Notes: generated by a model from the letters alone, not told the origin. Counted from the first letter of the stretch, positions 29,233 through 38,945 are shown. The stretch: 64,000 bases of DNA from Gillisia marina (GCF_000258765.1 NZ_AJLT01000019.1:124001-188000); one strand, 5' to 3'. Numbers and translations: made by a program.

Positions 29233-30450
29233 TTATACTATGGAAAATCCAATGGATTGTAGGTCTTCCCAAAAGGCTGGATAGGATTTTGAAACCACTC
29301 CGGCATCCTTAATTGTAAGGGGAACTTTTGATGCTAAGGGCGCAAATGCCATTGCCATTCTATGATCGTTATACGTCTCGATCTCCACGCCTTTCTCTAA
29401 AACAGCACACGGAGCTAGCGATAAACTATTACTTGTAATTTCTATTTTAGCCCCAAATTTTTCCATTTCATTTTTCAAGGCAACCAACCTATCTGTTTCC
29501 TTAATCTTTAGCGTATGAAGTCCTTTTAATATACACCCAATCCCTAAACCTAAACAGGTAACAGCAATGGTTTGTGCCATATCCGGCATGTTTTGAAGAT
29601 CCAGATGTAAGGTTTTTGGTTTTTTACTCGAATGTTTTTTGAGTAAAATGGAATTATCGTTAAAAGAAGTATGTACCCCTAATTCCTTATAAATTGCAAC
29701 AATTTTAGAATCACCTTGCAAGCTTGTTTCCCGAAAATTACTTAATGATAATTCTGTCTTGTTGCTTAATGCTGCTAAAGAGAAAAAATAGGAAGCAGAG
29801 CTCCAATCTGATTCTATCGCCAAAGATTTAGCAACTATATTCTTCTGACTTTCAATCGTGATTAATTGACCTTCAAATTTTGATTGAATATTAAAATAAC
29901 GAAGCAATTCTAATGTCATTTCAATGTAAGGTGTAGAAGTAATAGGGCCTTCTAATTCAATTTTAAGTCCGTTTGGAAGCGATGGAGCAATTAGCATTAA
30001 TGCAGAAATATACTGACTGCTAATATTAGCCTGAACTTTTACGTATGATTTATTTAGTGCGCTCCCATTTATCTTTAAGGGAGGAAAACCCTCTTTTTCT
30101 AAGTATTGAATATTTGCTCCTAAATCTTTTAGGGCATTCACCAATAATTTAATTGGCCGCTCTTGCATTCTAGAACTACCCGTTAAAATTGTTTCTATTC
30201 CCTCTTTAGCTGAAAAATAGGCGGTAAGGAAACGCATTGCGGTTCCGGCATGATGAATATCCACGTTGCCGCCACTCGCTTTTAAAGCTTTTTGTAAAAC
30301 AGCAGTATCATCGCTATTAGATAAATTGCTTAAAGAAATCGAGGGATATAAAGCCTGCAAAATCAATGCTCTGTTAGATTCACTTTTTGAACCAGTAATT
30401 TGAATATCTCCAAGGAGGTTAGCATCGGGATGATTTAACTGGACGTTCAT
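29233..30450 (-). CDS. aroA: 3-phosphoshikimate 1-carboxyvinyltransferase (EPSP synthase)
   Basis: 405 residues, slightly short for the family. The N-terminal motif [17 protein letters not shown] binds phosphoenolpyruvate; [37 protein letters not shown] and the late motif [18 protein letters not shown] with [13 protein letters not shown] follow. Step six of the shikimate pathway, making EPSP from shikimate-3-phosphate and PEP. It is in the same minus-strand run as the DAHP synthase, aminotransferase and pheA, though separated by housekeeping genes. Confidence 0.96.
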   Translation of the reverse strand: MNVQLNHPDANLLGDIQITGSKSESNRALILQALYPSISLSNLSNSDDTAVLQKALKASGGNVDIHHAGTAMRFLTAYFSAKEGIETILTGSSRMQERPIKLLVNALKDLGANIQYLEKEGFPPLKINGSALNKSYVKVQANISSQYISALMLIAPSLPNGLKIELEGPITSTPYIEMTLELLRYFNIQSKFEGQLITIESQKNIVAKSLAIESDWSSASYFFSLAALSNKTELSLSNFRETSLQGDSKIVAIYKELGVHTSFNDNSILLKKHSSKKPKTLHLDLQNMPDMAQTIAVTCLGLGIGCILKGLHTLKIKETDRLVALKNEMEKFGAKIEITSNSLSLAPCAVLEKGVEIETYNDHRMAMAFAPLASKVPLTIKDAGVVSKSYPAFWEDLQSIGFSIV

Positions 30451-30495
30451 AAAGCTTGAAATAAAATATGTTATTGAAGTAAGATTGTGGATAAA

Positions 30496-30762
30496 CTACC
30501 GTTCTCTCTCTTCCTTTTTTTGTTTTATTGAAAATTGTCCGAAGGTAATTATGAAACCATAAATAAAACCTGAGAGAAGAGATCCAATTAAAAATCCTTG
30601 CCATCTACCATCAGATAAATTTAACTCAAAATAGCCGCTAAAATCGAAGCCACCAAAGGTAAATAGCATCGTGATAATATGATAAATAATAATAAATGAG
30701 ATTCCCATTCCGGCAACAGATTTCCAGAAACCTTTAGTATTGACTACTTTCTTAAAGTTCAT
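30496..30762 (-). CDS. Small two-segment membrane protein, unknown function
   Basis: 88 residues, not recognised. Two hydrophobic segments, about 13-33 (SVAGMGISFIIIYHIITMLF) and 54-76 (GFLIGSLLSGFIYGFIITFG), with a charged KKEERER tail. Its ATG overlaps the mazG-like stop (TAATG), which argues that it is a real, translated gene. Confidence 0.6.
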   Translation of the reverse strand: MNFKKVVNTKGFWKSVAGMGISFIIIYHIITMLFTFGGFDFSGYFELNLSDGRWQGFLIGSLLSGFIYGFIITFGQFSIKQKKEERER

Positions 30763-31088
30763 TATTTCAATTTATCATTATTTTGGTGCCTATCGTGATC
30801 TCGTTTGGTTTTAAGATCCAATTTCTTATCGAAAGCTTCCTGTAGATTGATCCCGGTTTGATTTGCCAAACAAAGAACTACAAACATCACATCTGCAAGT
30901 TCTTCTCCTAGGTCTTTATTTTTGTCGCTTTCTTTCTCACTTTGCTCCCCGTATCGTCTTGCGATTATTCTTGCCACTTCCCCCACCTCTTCGGTAAGTT
31001 GCGCCATGTTGGTAAGCTCATTAAAATAGCGAACTCCATGATCCTTGATCCATTTATCTACTTCTTCTTGAGCGTTTTGTATGTCCAT
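30762..31088 (-). CDS. MazG-like nucleotide pyrophosphohydrolase
   Basis: 108 residues, one MazG domain. The metal site is EEVGEVARIIARR (ExxE) and ELADVMFVVLCLANQTGI (ExxD). The family removes pyrophosphate from aberrant (d)NTPs. Short MazG proteins of this kind act as dimers or tetramers. Overlaps dtd upstream (TAATG) and the small membrane gene downstream. Confidence 0.9.
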   Translation of the reverse strand: MDIQNAQEEVDKWIKDHGVRYFNELTNMAQLTEEVGEVARIIARRYGEQSEKESDKNKDLGEELADVMFVVLCLANQTGINLQEAFDKKLDLKTKRDHDRHQNNDKLK

Positions 31089-31540
31089 TATTCTCTACTT
31101 TTTGAATCTATGATAATTGTTACGGGGCCATCGTTTACAAGGGAAACTTTCATATCTGCTCCAAAAACACCACGCTCAACATTTTTACCAAGTTGATTTT
31201 CAATCTCTAAAAGAAAATCTTTATAAAGTGGAATTGCAGTTTCCGGCTTAGCTGCCTTTATATAACTAGGTCTGTTTCCTTTTTTCGTGCTAGCGTGCAA
31301 AGTAAACTGACTTATCACCAATATTTCGCCTTTTATATCCTGCAAAGAACAATTCATCACTCCGGCCTCATCATTAAAAATTCGCATTTTTAAGATCTTA
31401 TTGCATAACCAGGAAATATCTTCTTTAGTATCGGTTTCCTCAATACCCACAAGTAGTAAAAGTCCGTTACCAATTCTGCCATTAACTTTTTCGTCAATGT
31501 TAACTGAAGCTTCTGAAACTCTTTGAAGAACTACTCTCAT
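31088..31540 (-). CDS. dtd: D-aminoacyl-tRNA deacylase
   Basis: 150 residues, full-length DTD. Active-site motif SQFTLHA (catalytic Thr) and the cross-subunit NGPVTI motif, here as [11 protein letters not shown], plus [13 protein letters not shown] at the N-terminus. It removes D-amino acids and glycine from mischarged tRNA. It overlaps rsgA by four bases (ATGA) and the mazG-like gene. Confidence 0.95.
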   Translation of the reverse strand: MRVVLQRVSEASVNIDEKVNGRIGNGLLLLVGIEETDTKEDISWLCNKILKMRIFNDEAGVMNCSLQDIKGEILVISQFTLHASTKKGNRPSYIKAAKPETAIPLYKDFLLEIENQLGKNVERGVFGADMKVSLVNDGPVTIIIDSKSRE

Positions 31541-32493
31541 TGTTCCTCCGGGAAATTATCCATTCTGTATTGCTGCTCATCTTCTCCTTCAATAATCTGC
31601 AAATAGCTTTTGTATCTGGACCATGCGATCTCCCCGTCTTCCAATCCGTCTTTAACAGCGCAATGCGGTTCCTCTATATGTAAACAATTGTTGAATTTAC
31701 AATCTTGCTTCACGGCAAAGAATTCCGGAAAATAGTTCCCTAATTCCTCTTTCTCCATCTCCACAATTCCAAAACCTTTAATACCCGGAGTATCTATGAT
31801 CCTCGCATTGAAGTTAAGATCATACATTTCTGCAAAAGTTGTAGTATGCTGTCCTTGTTTGTGTTGCGCACTAATATTCGAAGTTTTTAGATCTAAACTA
31901 GGCTCTAGTGCATTAATTAAAGTTGATTTACCAGTCCCACTATGTCCGGAGAACATACTAGTCTTTCCTATCATCATCTCTTTCACCTTATCCAGATTTT
32001 TTCCTGTTTTTGCTGAAATCCCTATACATTCGTAACCAACCTCACGATAAAGGGCTGCCAAGAATTTAATCTCTCCTAACTCCTCTTCATTGTAGGTATC
32101 CACTTTATTGAAAAGCAGGACGGTCTTAATATGATAGGCCTCAGCAGTTATCAAAAAACGATCTATAAATGTGGTAAACGTGGGCGGATTATTCAGAGTA
32201 ATCAGCAAAAAAGCAACATCTATATTTGAAGCAATTATATGGGTTTGTTTGGAAAGATTTACCGATTTCCTAACAATGTAATTATCTCTTTCTGCAATAT
32301 GCTTTATAACCCCAAAAGTATCATCTCCAGTCTCCTCCAGATCAAATCCCACATGATCTCCCACAGCCACAGGATTAGTGCTTTTAATTCCTTGCATGCG
32401 GAATTTCCCTTTAATCCTGCATCTATAGAATGTGCCATCTTCAGCCTTTACATGATACCAACTCCCAGTAGATTTATATACAATTCCTGTCAT
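31537..32493 (-). CDS. rsgA: Ribosome small-subunit GTPase RsgA
   Basis: Start chosen at ATG 32493 ([15 protein letters not shown]) instead of an in-frame ATG 15 bases upstream; 318 residues. OB-fold (about 1-75), then circularly permuted GTPase with G4 FNKVDTY, G5 SAKTGKN, G1 [13 protein letters not shown]3 DTPGIKGFG. The C-terminal zinc-finger has [16 protein letters not shown]. It assists late 30S maturation in the cytosol and hydrolyses GTP on the subunit. Overlaps dtd by four bases. Confidence 0.95.
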   Translation of the reverse strand: MTGIVYKSTGSWYHVKAEDGTFYRCRIKGKFRMQGIKSTNPVAVGDHVGFDLEETGDDTFGVIKHIAERDNYIVRKSVNLSKQTHIIASNIDVAFLLITLNNPPTFTTFIDRFLITAEAYHIKTVLLFNKVDTYNEEELGEIKFLAALYREVGYECIGISAKTGKNLDKVKEMMIGKTSMFSGHSGTGKSTLINALEPSLDLKTSNISAQHKQGQHTTTFAEMYDLNFNARIIDTPGIKGFGIVEMEKEELGNYFPEFFAVKQDCKFNNCLHIEEPHCAVKDGLEDGEIAWSRYKSYLQIIEGEDEQQYRMDNFPEEQ

Positions 32494-32518
32494 GCTACAA
32501 AGGTGCAAAATCCCACGC

Positions 32519-33601
32519 TTATTCGCTAATTACTTTTTTCTGGTGATTTATAGATTCCTGGTGTATCGCTTTAAACATTTTTAAAACGAATTCTTCACTC
32601 AAACCTTGTTGCTCTCCTTCTAAAATCATTTTTCCCAAAATTTCGTTCCATCTTGAGGTTTGAAGAATTGCCACATTCTGAGATTTTTTAATTAAACCAA
32701 TCTCATCGGCTATTTTCATTCTTTTAGAAAGCACCTCTAGCAACTGGTGATCTGCAATATCGATTTTAGCTCTCAAATTTTTCAAACTATTCACAAATTC
32801 TTCACTTTCTGAAATCTCCTTCCTGATTTTAAGATCTTTCATAAACTGAATTAAAGTTGAAGGTGTGATTTGCTGTGCAGCATCGCTCCATGCGTTATCC
32901 GGATCGTGATGTGTTTCTACCATTAGCCCATCATAATTAAGATCTAAGGCTGTTTGGCAAAGATCAAATAAGATATCACGTCTTCCGGCAATATGCGAAG
33001 GGTCTAATATTAATGGCAGATCCGGGAACCGATTTTGTAAATCTATTGGAATTTGCCATTCCGGATTGTTTCTATATTTCGTTTTTTCATAGGTAGAAAA
33101 ACCGCGGTGTATCACTCCTAAGTTCTTCACATCTGCTGTATAAAAACGCTCTACGGCTCCTAACCACAAAGAAAGATCTGGATTCACAGGATTCTTTATC
33201 AACACGGTTTTGTCTGTACCTTTTAAAGCATCTGCAATTTCCTGAACGATGAAAGGGGACACTGTGGTTCTGGCTCCAATCCATAAAATATCTACATCAT
33301 TTTCTAAAGCGAGTTCCACATGATTTGCATTGGCAACTTCTGTTGTAGTAAGCAAACCCGTTTCTTCTTTTGCGGTTTTCATCCATTTTAAACCTAAAGC
33401 TCCAACCCCTTCAAAATTTCCGGGACGTGTTCTTGGCTTCCAAAGTCCGGCCCGCAAAACACTTACATCACTATCTTTTAATTGTTTCGCGATCTTTACT
33501 AACTGCTCTTCCGTCTCTGCACTACAAGGCCCGGCGATTACCAAAGGATGGTCTAAATTAAATTTATCTAACCATGTTCTTAATTCTTTCCTATTTTCCA
33601 T
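32519..33601 (-). CDS. 3-Deoxy-7-phosphoheptulonate synthase fused to type II chorismate mutase
   Basis: 360 residues. Residues 1 to about 258 are a KdsA-like (type I-beta) DAHP synthase: VIAGPCSAETEEQLV, LRAGLWKPRTRPGNFEGVG, NPVNPDLSLWLGAVER and LPLILDPSHIAGRRD. Residues about 268-355 are an AroQ-type helical chorismate mutase (LRAKIDIADHQLLEVLSKRMKIADEIG). It supplies DAHP and converts chorismate to prephenate; fusion allows feedback through the mutase domain. Its ATG overlaps the aminotransferase stop (TAATG), so pheA-aminotransferase-DAHP synthase is one coupled operon. In many Flavobacteriaceae a prephenate dehydrogenase sits between the last two; it is absent here. Confidence 0.94.
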   Translation of the reverse strand: MENRKELRTWLDKFNLDHPLVIAGPCSAETEEQLVKIAKQLKDSDVSVLRAGLWKPRTRPGNFEGVGALGLKWMKTAKEETGLLTTTEVANANHVELALENDVDILWIGARTTVSPFIVQEIADALKGTDKTVLIKNPVNPDLSLWLGAVERFYTADVKNLGVIHRGFSTYEKTKYRNNPEWQIPIDLQNRFPDLPLILDPSHIAGRRDILFDLCQTALDLNYDGLMVETHHDPDNAWSDAAQQITPSTLIQFMKDLKIRKEISESEEFVNSLKNLRAKIDIADHQLLEVLSKRMKIADEIGLIKKSQNVAILQTSRWNEILGKMILEGEQQGLSEEFVLKMFKAIHQESINHQKKVISE

Positions 33602-34770
33602 TATAATTCTGTGTAAATCAATTTTTCTTTCTCAATCTTATTTAATGCTGCATCAAATTTTTCTTCTGAAGCGCAAAGTGATATTCTTATATACCCTTCT
33701 CCATTCGAGCCGAAAATCATTCCCGGTGCTACAAAAATACCATACTTATGTAGCAATTTATCTATGAATTCTTCTGAAGAAATTCCTGTTGTTATCTTAG
33801 ACCACACAAAAAGGCCTGCCGAATCATTTAGCGGTCGACACTCCAGTGCAAAAGCCAAAGCAATGGCCTTTTCTCTTCTTTTTAAATACTCTTTATTTTG
33901 AAGCGCTATAAATTGCTCAGCATTTCTCATAGCGGCAATAGCTCCGGCTTGTACAGGAAAAAACATTCCGCTATCCATGTTAGATTTTACTTTTAAGATC
34001 GTTTTTAAGTGCTTCTCACTACCGCAAACCATTCCAACTCGCCACCCCGCCATGTTAAAAGTTTTACTTAAAGAATTTAACTCTAAGGCGGTTTCCTTAG
34101 CCCCTTCAACCGATAAAATACTCAGCGGATTTTTATTTAGAACAAAGCTATAAGGATTGTCATTCACTATTAAAATATCGTGTTTTTTACCAAATGCAAT
34201 TAAATCTTTAAAAAGCTTTTTAGTGGCGATGGTTCCTGTTGGCATGTGCGGATAATTCACCCACATTAGTTTCACTTTACTAAGATCCATTTTCGATAAT
34301 TGCTCCAGATTTGGCAACCAGCCTGAGTCTTCGGTTAGATCGTAATTCACTGCTTTTGCACCCACTAATTTAGTTACCGCAGCATATGTAGGATATCCTG
34401 GATTTGGAATTAATACCTCATCGCTTTCATTTAAAAAAGCCATTGAAATATGCAAAATCCCTTCTTTACTTCCTATTAAAGGCAATATTTCTGAAATCGC
34501 ATCTAATTCCACCCCATATTGTTCTTTATAAAAATCACGGATAGCTTCACGAAACTGAAGTTGCCCTTTATATGGCTGATATTGATGTGCATTTGGATGA
34601 AGTAAAGCATCGGTTAATGCATTTACAGCCTCCAAGGGTGGCGGCAAATCGGGGCTTCCAATTCCCAAATTAATAATGTTCTTGCCTTGAGCATCTAAGG
34701 CACGTACTTCTTCCAGTTTTTTGGAGAAATAGTACTCAGATAAGTTCTCTAATCGCTTTGCCTCTTTCAT
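33601..34770 (-). CDS. Class I/II PLP-dependent aminotransferase (aromatic-pathway)
   Basis: 389 residues, fold-type I. IINLGIGSPDLPPP at the N-terminus, the PLP region LSKTFNMAGWRVGMV (Schiff-base Lys in SLSKT), NPGYPTYAAV and a C-terminal YIRISLCA (carboxylate-binding Arg). It overlaps pheA by four bases (ATGA) and the DAHP synthase by one, so it very likely transaminates phenylpyruvate and/or hydroxyphenylpyruvate or prephenate. Exact substrate specificity is inferred from position. Confidence 0.88.
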   Translation of the reverse strand: MKEAKRLENLSEYYFSKKLEEVRALDAQGKNIINLGIGSPDLPPPLEAVNALTDALLHPNAHQYQPYKGQLQFREAIRDFYKEQYGVELDAISEILPLIGSKEGILHISMAFLNESDEVLIPNPGYPTYAAVTKLVGAKAVNYDLTEDSGWLPNLEQLSKMDLSKVKLMWVNYPHMPTGTIATKKLFKDLIAFGKKHDILIVNDNPYSFVLNKNPLSILSVEGAKETALELNSLSKTFNMAGWRVGMVCGSEKHLKTILKVKSNMDSGMFFPVQAGAIAAMRNAEQFIALQNKEYLKRREKAIALAFALECRPLNDSAGLFVWSKITTGISSEEFIDKLLHKYGIFVAPGMIFGSNGEGYIRISLCASEEKFDAALNKIEKEKLIYTEL

Positions 34771-35594
34771 AATCGTCCGTTTTTATATTCGCCTAACACT
34801 TTTAATTCTTCTGTAATAATACCTAGGATCTCTTTTGCCTTTAGATATTCAGAATAATTCCCAAATGTCACATCTATGAAATATGAATATTTCCAAGGAG
34901 ATTCAATTATAGGAAGGGATTGGATCTTAGTTAGATTAAGATTGCAGTCGTTCAAAATATTTAAAACCGAAGCTAAATTTCCATGTTCTTGGTCCAATTC
35001 GAATTTTAGAGAAGCTTTATTTATTTCATTTTTATCGACTAAATGTCCATTCGAACTAAGTATCAAAAATCTGGTAGAATTATTTTTAACGGTATGAATG
35101 CCTTCTGCCAATACTTCCAAGCCAAAAATGGAAGCTGCAGTTTTACTTGCTACCGCTGCGATTCCCTTTAAATTCTGTTCAGCAATCTGTCGCGCGACAT
35201 CCGCCGTATCGGAATCCTCAACTAACTTTATATTTGGGTAATTTTCAAAGAAATTCTTGCATTGCAATAGTGCAATAGGGTGTGATCTCACTTCCACAAT
35301 ATCATCTATAGATTGCCCTTGCAGCGCCATCATATTCATATGAATCGGGATATAATGCTCCCCAATAATTCGAACCTTGTTATCATCTATTAATACGTAA
35401 TTAGGCAAAATAGATCCTGCAATAGAATTTTCAATAGCCATTATTCCCTGCTGAATACCTCCTTCAGAAAGTTCCTCCATCAATTTTGGAAATGAATCAC
35501 AAGACCTCACTTCTACACCATTTCCAAAATATTCTTTTGCAACCTGATGATGAAAAGAACCCTGAATTCCCTGAATTGCAATTACATTTTTCAT
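34767..35594 (-). CDS. pheA: Prephenate dehydratase
   Basis: 275 residues. Catalytic domain about 1-185 with IQGIQGSFHHQVA, AIENSIAGSILPN, and the TRF motif NNSTRFLILS; regulatory ACT domain about 195-275 with ESPWKYSYFIDV (the ESRP-like Phe-binding site, here IIESPWKY). It converts prephenate to phenylpyruvate. First gene of the operon. It is preceded by a leader peptide rich in Phe/Tyr and a terminator, so aromatic amino acid supply probably controls it at two levels, attenuation and Phe feedback. Confidence 0.95.
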   Translation of the reverse strand: MKNVIAIQGIQGSFHHQVAKEYFGNGVEVRSCDSFPKLMEELSEGGIQQGIMAIENSIAGSILPNYVLIDDNKVRIIGEHYIPIHMNMMALQGQSIDDIVEVRSHPIALLQCKNFFENYPNIKLVEDSDTADVARQIAEQNLKGIAAVASKTAASIFGLEVLAEGIHTVKNNSTRFLILSSNGHLVDKNEINKASLKFELDQEHGNLASVLNILNDCNLNLTKIQSLPIIESPWKYSYFIDVTFGNYSEYLKAKEILGIITEELKVLGEYKNGRL

Positions 35595-35608
35595 TTTAAA
35601 AATTGAAT

Positions 35609-35652
35609 AAAAAAAAGAGGTCCCGATTTAGATAAAATCAGGACCTCTTTAT
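35609..35652 (-). terminator. Attenuator terminator of the pheA operon
   Basis: AAAGAGGTCCTGATTTT and AAATCGGGACCTCTTT form a stem of about 15 pairs with an ATCT-type loop, followed by eight T, only 15 bases before pheA ATG. The upstream leader ORF contains AAGATCGG (in its DKIG codons), which can pair with CCTGATTTT of the 5' arm with one bulge: a candidate antiterminator exposed when ribosomes stall on the preceding aromatic codons. Confidence 0.88.
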
Positions 35653-35669
35653 ATAATTTATAATTTTAA

Positions 35670-35747
35670 TTACATGACGCTTCCGATCTTATCTCCATAA
35701 AAGAAATAAAAATAATAGAAAGCAGTCCAAGTAATTATATTCTTCAT
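35670..35747 (-). CDS. pheL: Aromatic leader peptide (25 residues)
   Basis: A short ORF from ATG 35747 to TAA 35670-35672, with the order Thr-Trp-Thr-Ala, then eight consecutive aromatic codons (FYYFYFFY, residues 10-17), then GDKIGSVM. It sits 17 bases upstream of an intrinsic terminator in front of pheA. This is the structure of a classical ribosome-stalling attenuator: low Phe-tRNA or Tyr-tRNA stalls the ribosome in the aromatic run and lets the antiterminator form. Symbol by analogy with enteric pheL; there is no sequence homology to it. Confidence 0.85.
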   Translation of the reverse strand: MKNIITWTAFYYFYFFYGDKIGSVM

Positions 35748-36197
35748 AGTTTGTTTTAACTACTGCTAATGTAAAATTTTATTTTAAAAATGAATGCTTT
35801 TAATTAGAAAATGTGAAAAATATATTATTCGTCCGTAAAGTACCCTAAATTAAAAACGGAGGTCATTCTGTCCCGAGGCTTCTGGAGTTTCAGAATCTCG
35901 ATACAATGAAAATGAATACATTATTGGGACCCTGAAATAAATTCAGGGTGACGAAAGTACTATTAGGACAACAATCGGATATATATAAAATAGATTTATA
36001 TATTTTCTTTAAAGCAAGCTTTCTTTTAAATGTCTAATCGATCGAAGGATAAATACATCTCGACTACGCTCGATGTGACATTTCAACTAATTTTATTATT
36101 TCCAAGACATATAAATTCACTTTAAGAAATACTAAACTGCACAAAGCAAGAGTTCAACAACCACAATTTTATACTTACTTTTGAAAAAAGCTTAGCT
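35748..36197. repeat. Intergenic region with two palindromic repeat elements
   Basis: About 450 bases between divergent pheL and gldA. 35861-35956 begins GGTCATTCTG and ends with GACCCTGAAATAAATTCAGG (35928-35947) GTGACG, identical to 17812-17837. 36055-36080 is CATCTCGACTACGCTCGATG followed by TGACA, matching 25702-25725. No ORF with a credible product. Promoters for pheL and gldA must be here; TTTTACATTAG about 20 bases before pheL is a weak -7 candidate. Confidence 0.7.
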
Positions 36198-37099
36198 ATG
36201 TCCATTTCTGTTAAAGAAATTTCTAAATATTACGGGGAACAGAAAGCCCTTGACAAGGTTTCCTTCCAGATCGAAAAAGGTGAAATTGTAGGATTTCTAG
36301 GTCCTAACGGCGCAGGAAAATCTACACTTATGAAAATCCTTACGGGTTACTTGAGTGCTTCGGAAGGTGTGGCGAGCGTAAACGATATTTTACTTTCTGA
36401 AGATCTTAAAACTGTTCAAAAATCTATTGGTTATTTACCGGAACATAATCCTTTGTATACCGAAATGTATATGCGGGAATATCTTGCATTTAATGCTTCT
36501 GTTTATAAAATAGATAAATCGAGAATTGAAGAAGTAATAGAAATGACGGGGCTTTTGCCTGAAGCCAATAAAAAAAATTGAACAACTCTCTAAAGGTTAT
36601 CGTCAACGAGTAGGACTAGCCGCGGCACTTTTACACGATCCAAAAGTGCTTATTTTAGATGAACCCACTACAGGATTAGATCCAAATCAGCTAACAGAAA
36701 TAAGAAATTTAATCTTGAAAGTTGGGAAAGAAAAAACCATCTTTCTTTCTACACACATCATGCAGGAAGTTGAAGCCATTTGTGATCGTGTTATTATTAT
36801 TGATAAAGGAGTAATTGTTGCCGATAAAAAAATGAAAGAGCTTCGAGACGAAAAGGAGCAAATAATCCAAGTAGAATTCGATTATAGGATCGAAGAAGTG
36901 GCATTAAAAAAAATTACCAAATCTAACTTCAGCAAAAAATATTGGCGGATTTCATTATGAATTAAAGTTTGATACAGACAATGATATGAGACCGGCGGTT
37001 TTCGATTTTGCCCACGACAACGGACTAAAAACGCTTCAGCTTACTAGGAAATCCAAAAATCTGGAAACCTTGTTTTCAGAATTAACTACTCAAAAATAA
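36198..37099 (+). CDS. gldA: Gliding motility ABC transporter ATPase GldA (two frame breaks)
   Basis: About 300 residues once restored. Walker A LGPNGAGKSTLMKIL (about 34-48), signature LSKGYRQRVGLAAAL, Walker B VLILDEPTTGLDP, H-loop FLSTHIMQEVEAI; the sequence matches GldA from MSISVKEISKYYGEQKALDK on. Two runs of eight A break it: 36570-36577 (one fewer gives KKIEQLSKGY) and 36906-36913 (one fewer gives KKLPNL and continues to stop at 37097-37099). GldA works with GldF and GldG, needed for gliding in some Flavobacteria; neither is in the window. The 3' end overlaps the convergent lipoprotein gene by 14 bases. Confidence 0.88.
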
Positions 37100-37838
37100 G
37101 TCGGCCGGTGTAATATTCCTCGACATCAACAACAGGAGGTCTATTTTTAGCGATCACATTTCCGCTGCTTCGTAATTCTCCTTTCAAAGATTGAACTGGA
37201 AATAAGATCATTTTATTTGTGCCTCTATGAAAGATCTCATAGTTCTGTACAATTAAATTTGGTGCATCTAATCTTGAATCTCCATTGGCAAAAAAGACAA
37301 TGAAATTCTCCACTTTTCCCGTTAGAAAATAGTTGGAAACATTATCGTTGGTAATCCTCAAATTTTCCACATCCAAATCTAAAATAAAATCCCCATCGGT
37401 ATGAATTGATAAATCATTCTCTTGATTTACGGAACGTAGCCAAAGATTATCAAGCTTCAGCGTTCCAATAGTTTCTATGGCGCTTCCACTGCTGTTTTGC
37501 AACCATGTAAGATCAGGAATAGTCACATATACCTTCGTAAGTTCGTAATCGCGAACCAAATTACAGGAGTTCTCATTTCGAATGCTTAACCTATTATTTA
37601 TAACTTCTACAGAAACATCTTTTCTAAGATTCTCTCCGGTTTCTATCACCACTTTTTGAACGGGGCCCTGCTGAATAAACAGCTTCACTCTTTCGTAAAC
37701 TATAATTTCATTAAAGGTTTCGACTAAAACCTCATCTTGTACTATTTCTCCGGCTTTTTTGAAACAACCCGGAGCATCTTCGGCATCACAACTACTTAAT
37801 AAAAAAGTAGAAAGCATTAAAAAAATCAACTTTTTCAT
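37086..37838 (-). CDS. GIN-domain (DUF2807) lipoprotein
   Basis: 250 residues. Signal MKKLIFLMLSTFLLSSCDAE with lipobox LSSC. The mature part is a right-handed beta-solenoid-like GIN domain: repeating short strands with Asn/Ser/Gly (FNEIIVYERVKLFI, LQNSSGSAIETIGTLK, LRSSGNVIAKNRPP). The family is abundant in Bacteroidota envelopes; a specific role is not known. It lies four bases after the acyloxyacyl-hydrolase-like gene, so the two are probably co-transcribed. Confidence 0.82.
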   Translation of the reverse strand: MKKLIFLMLSTFLLSSCDAEDAPGCFKKAGEIVQDEVLVETFNEIIVYERVKLFIQQGPVQKVVIETGENLRKDVSVEVINNRLSIRNENSCNLVRDYELTKVYVTIPDLTWLQNSSGSAIETIGTLKLDNLWLRSVNQENDLSIHTDGDFILDLDVENLRITNDNVSNYFLTGKVENFIVFFANGDSRLDAPNLIVQNYEIFHRGTNKMILFPVQSLKGELRSSGNVIAKNRPPVVDVEEYYTGRLIFE

Positions 37839-37841
37839 ATC

Positions 37842-38945
37842 CTACAGTCTATATCCTATTGAAAATTCCACGGCTTCAGCATTCGCAGCATGAGATCTCA
37901 CCGTTGCCGATGCCCACCAATGATCGCTTATCTTTCTTCTTAATCCTAATCTATTATACACTCGCTCCACATAATTATCATAAGGATAATACGCATAATA
38001 CCCCACTTGAGTAACTAAAGACATCTTGTTGAAGGTTAACTGATGGCCAATAAAAACCCCAACTCTCTTAGAATCTTCGTCTCCTACAGTTTTACCCTGC
38101 GGAAATGCAACCGACTGGAAGTATATAAATTCCTCTAAAGCTTTCGAAAAGAACACCTCAGCGCCCGCTTGTAATGTGCTCTTTTTATTGATCACCTTAT
38201 CTGCAAAACCTGTAATAGTTAAAAATGGGTATTGCTTAGAACCAATCACACCCGTGGTATTTACTCCACTTCGAAGGGCAAAATTATAATGAATAGGTTC
38301 TGTATACTTCTTCTCTTTTGGATCCTTTTCTGCATATTCCGGAATATTCTCATAATCCAGATGGTAGTTCAAACCTAAATTGAATGTGAACGTATTGGTG
38401 CTATTATTAGGCGATTTAAAGTCGGCATTGGAATAGTGAATTATGGAAACTCCAGCCTGTACACCCAAACCTTTATAAATATTCTGTTTGTGGTAGTTTG
38501 CCATTAAATAAGTAGAACTCAACAATCGCGAACCGTAAGCATTATTAATATAGTTGGTTTCAGCATTATAAGGATTAGTAGCATACGCCATTCCCTGCCC
38601 TATCCTAAACATCATATTCCTATTAAAAAAGTAGAAATTAAAATGGGCATATAAGGCATAATTCTTACCTAAATATTGATTATTCATATCCTGATAAGAA
38701 AATGAATATCCAAAATCCGGGTTGTTATACCTGCGTTCCCAAGCTTCCACCCCATAGGTTTTTCTATTAAAACTTAAAATAACTCCTGTAGGATGACCCG
38801 TAATTAAATGTGCAATATCCGGATTGTGCTCCAAGATTGAACCATAAAAATAGTTAGCATCGAAAGCGTAATACTTTTTGATCTCTTCTTGAGCATAAGT
38901 TGCTGTAGAACAAATTAAAAGTAGGGCGAGTAAACATTTTTTCAT
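37842..38945 (-). CDS. Outer-membrane acyloxyacyl hydrolase / lipid A deacylase-like protein
   Basis: About 367 residues from ATG 38945 (MKKCLLALLLICSTATYAQ signal peptide); a start three codons upstream is also possible. The barrel is of PagL-like type as annotated across Flavobacteriaceae: FDANYFYGSILEHNPDIAHL at the N-terminus, GVSIIHYSNADFKSPNNSTN with the catalytic-type His-Ser pair, and terminal strand FSIGYRL. Inference: removes an acyl chain from lipid A in the outer membrane. It is 44 bases after osmC and may be read from the hom promoter. Confidence 0.75.
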   Translation of the reverse strand: MKKCLLALLLICSTATYAQEEIKKYYAFDANYFYGSILEHNPDIAHLITGHPTGVILSFNRKTYGVEAWERRYNNPDFGYSFSYQDMNNQYLGKNYALYAHFNFYFFNRNMMFRIGQGMAYATNPYNAETNYINNAYGSRLLSSTYLMANYHKQNIYKGLGVQAGVSIIHYSNADFKSPNNSTNTFTFNLGLNYHLDYENIPEYAEKDPKEKKYTEPIHYNFALRSGVNTTGVIGSKQYPFLTITGFADKVINKKSTLQAGAEVFFSKALEEFIYFQSVAFPQGKTVGDEDSKRVGVFIGHQLTFNKMSLVTQVGYYAYYPYDNYVERVYNRLGLRRKISDHWWASATVRSHAANAEAVEFSIGYRL

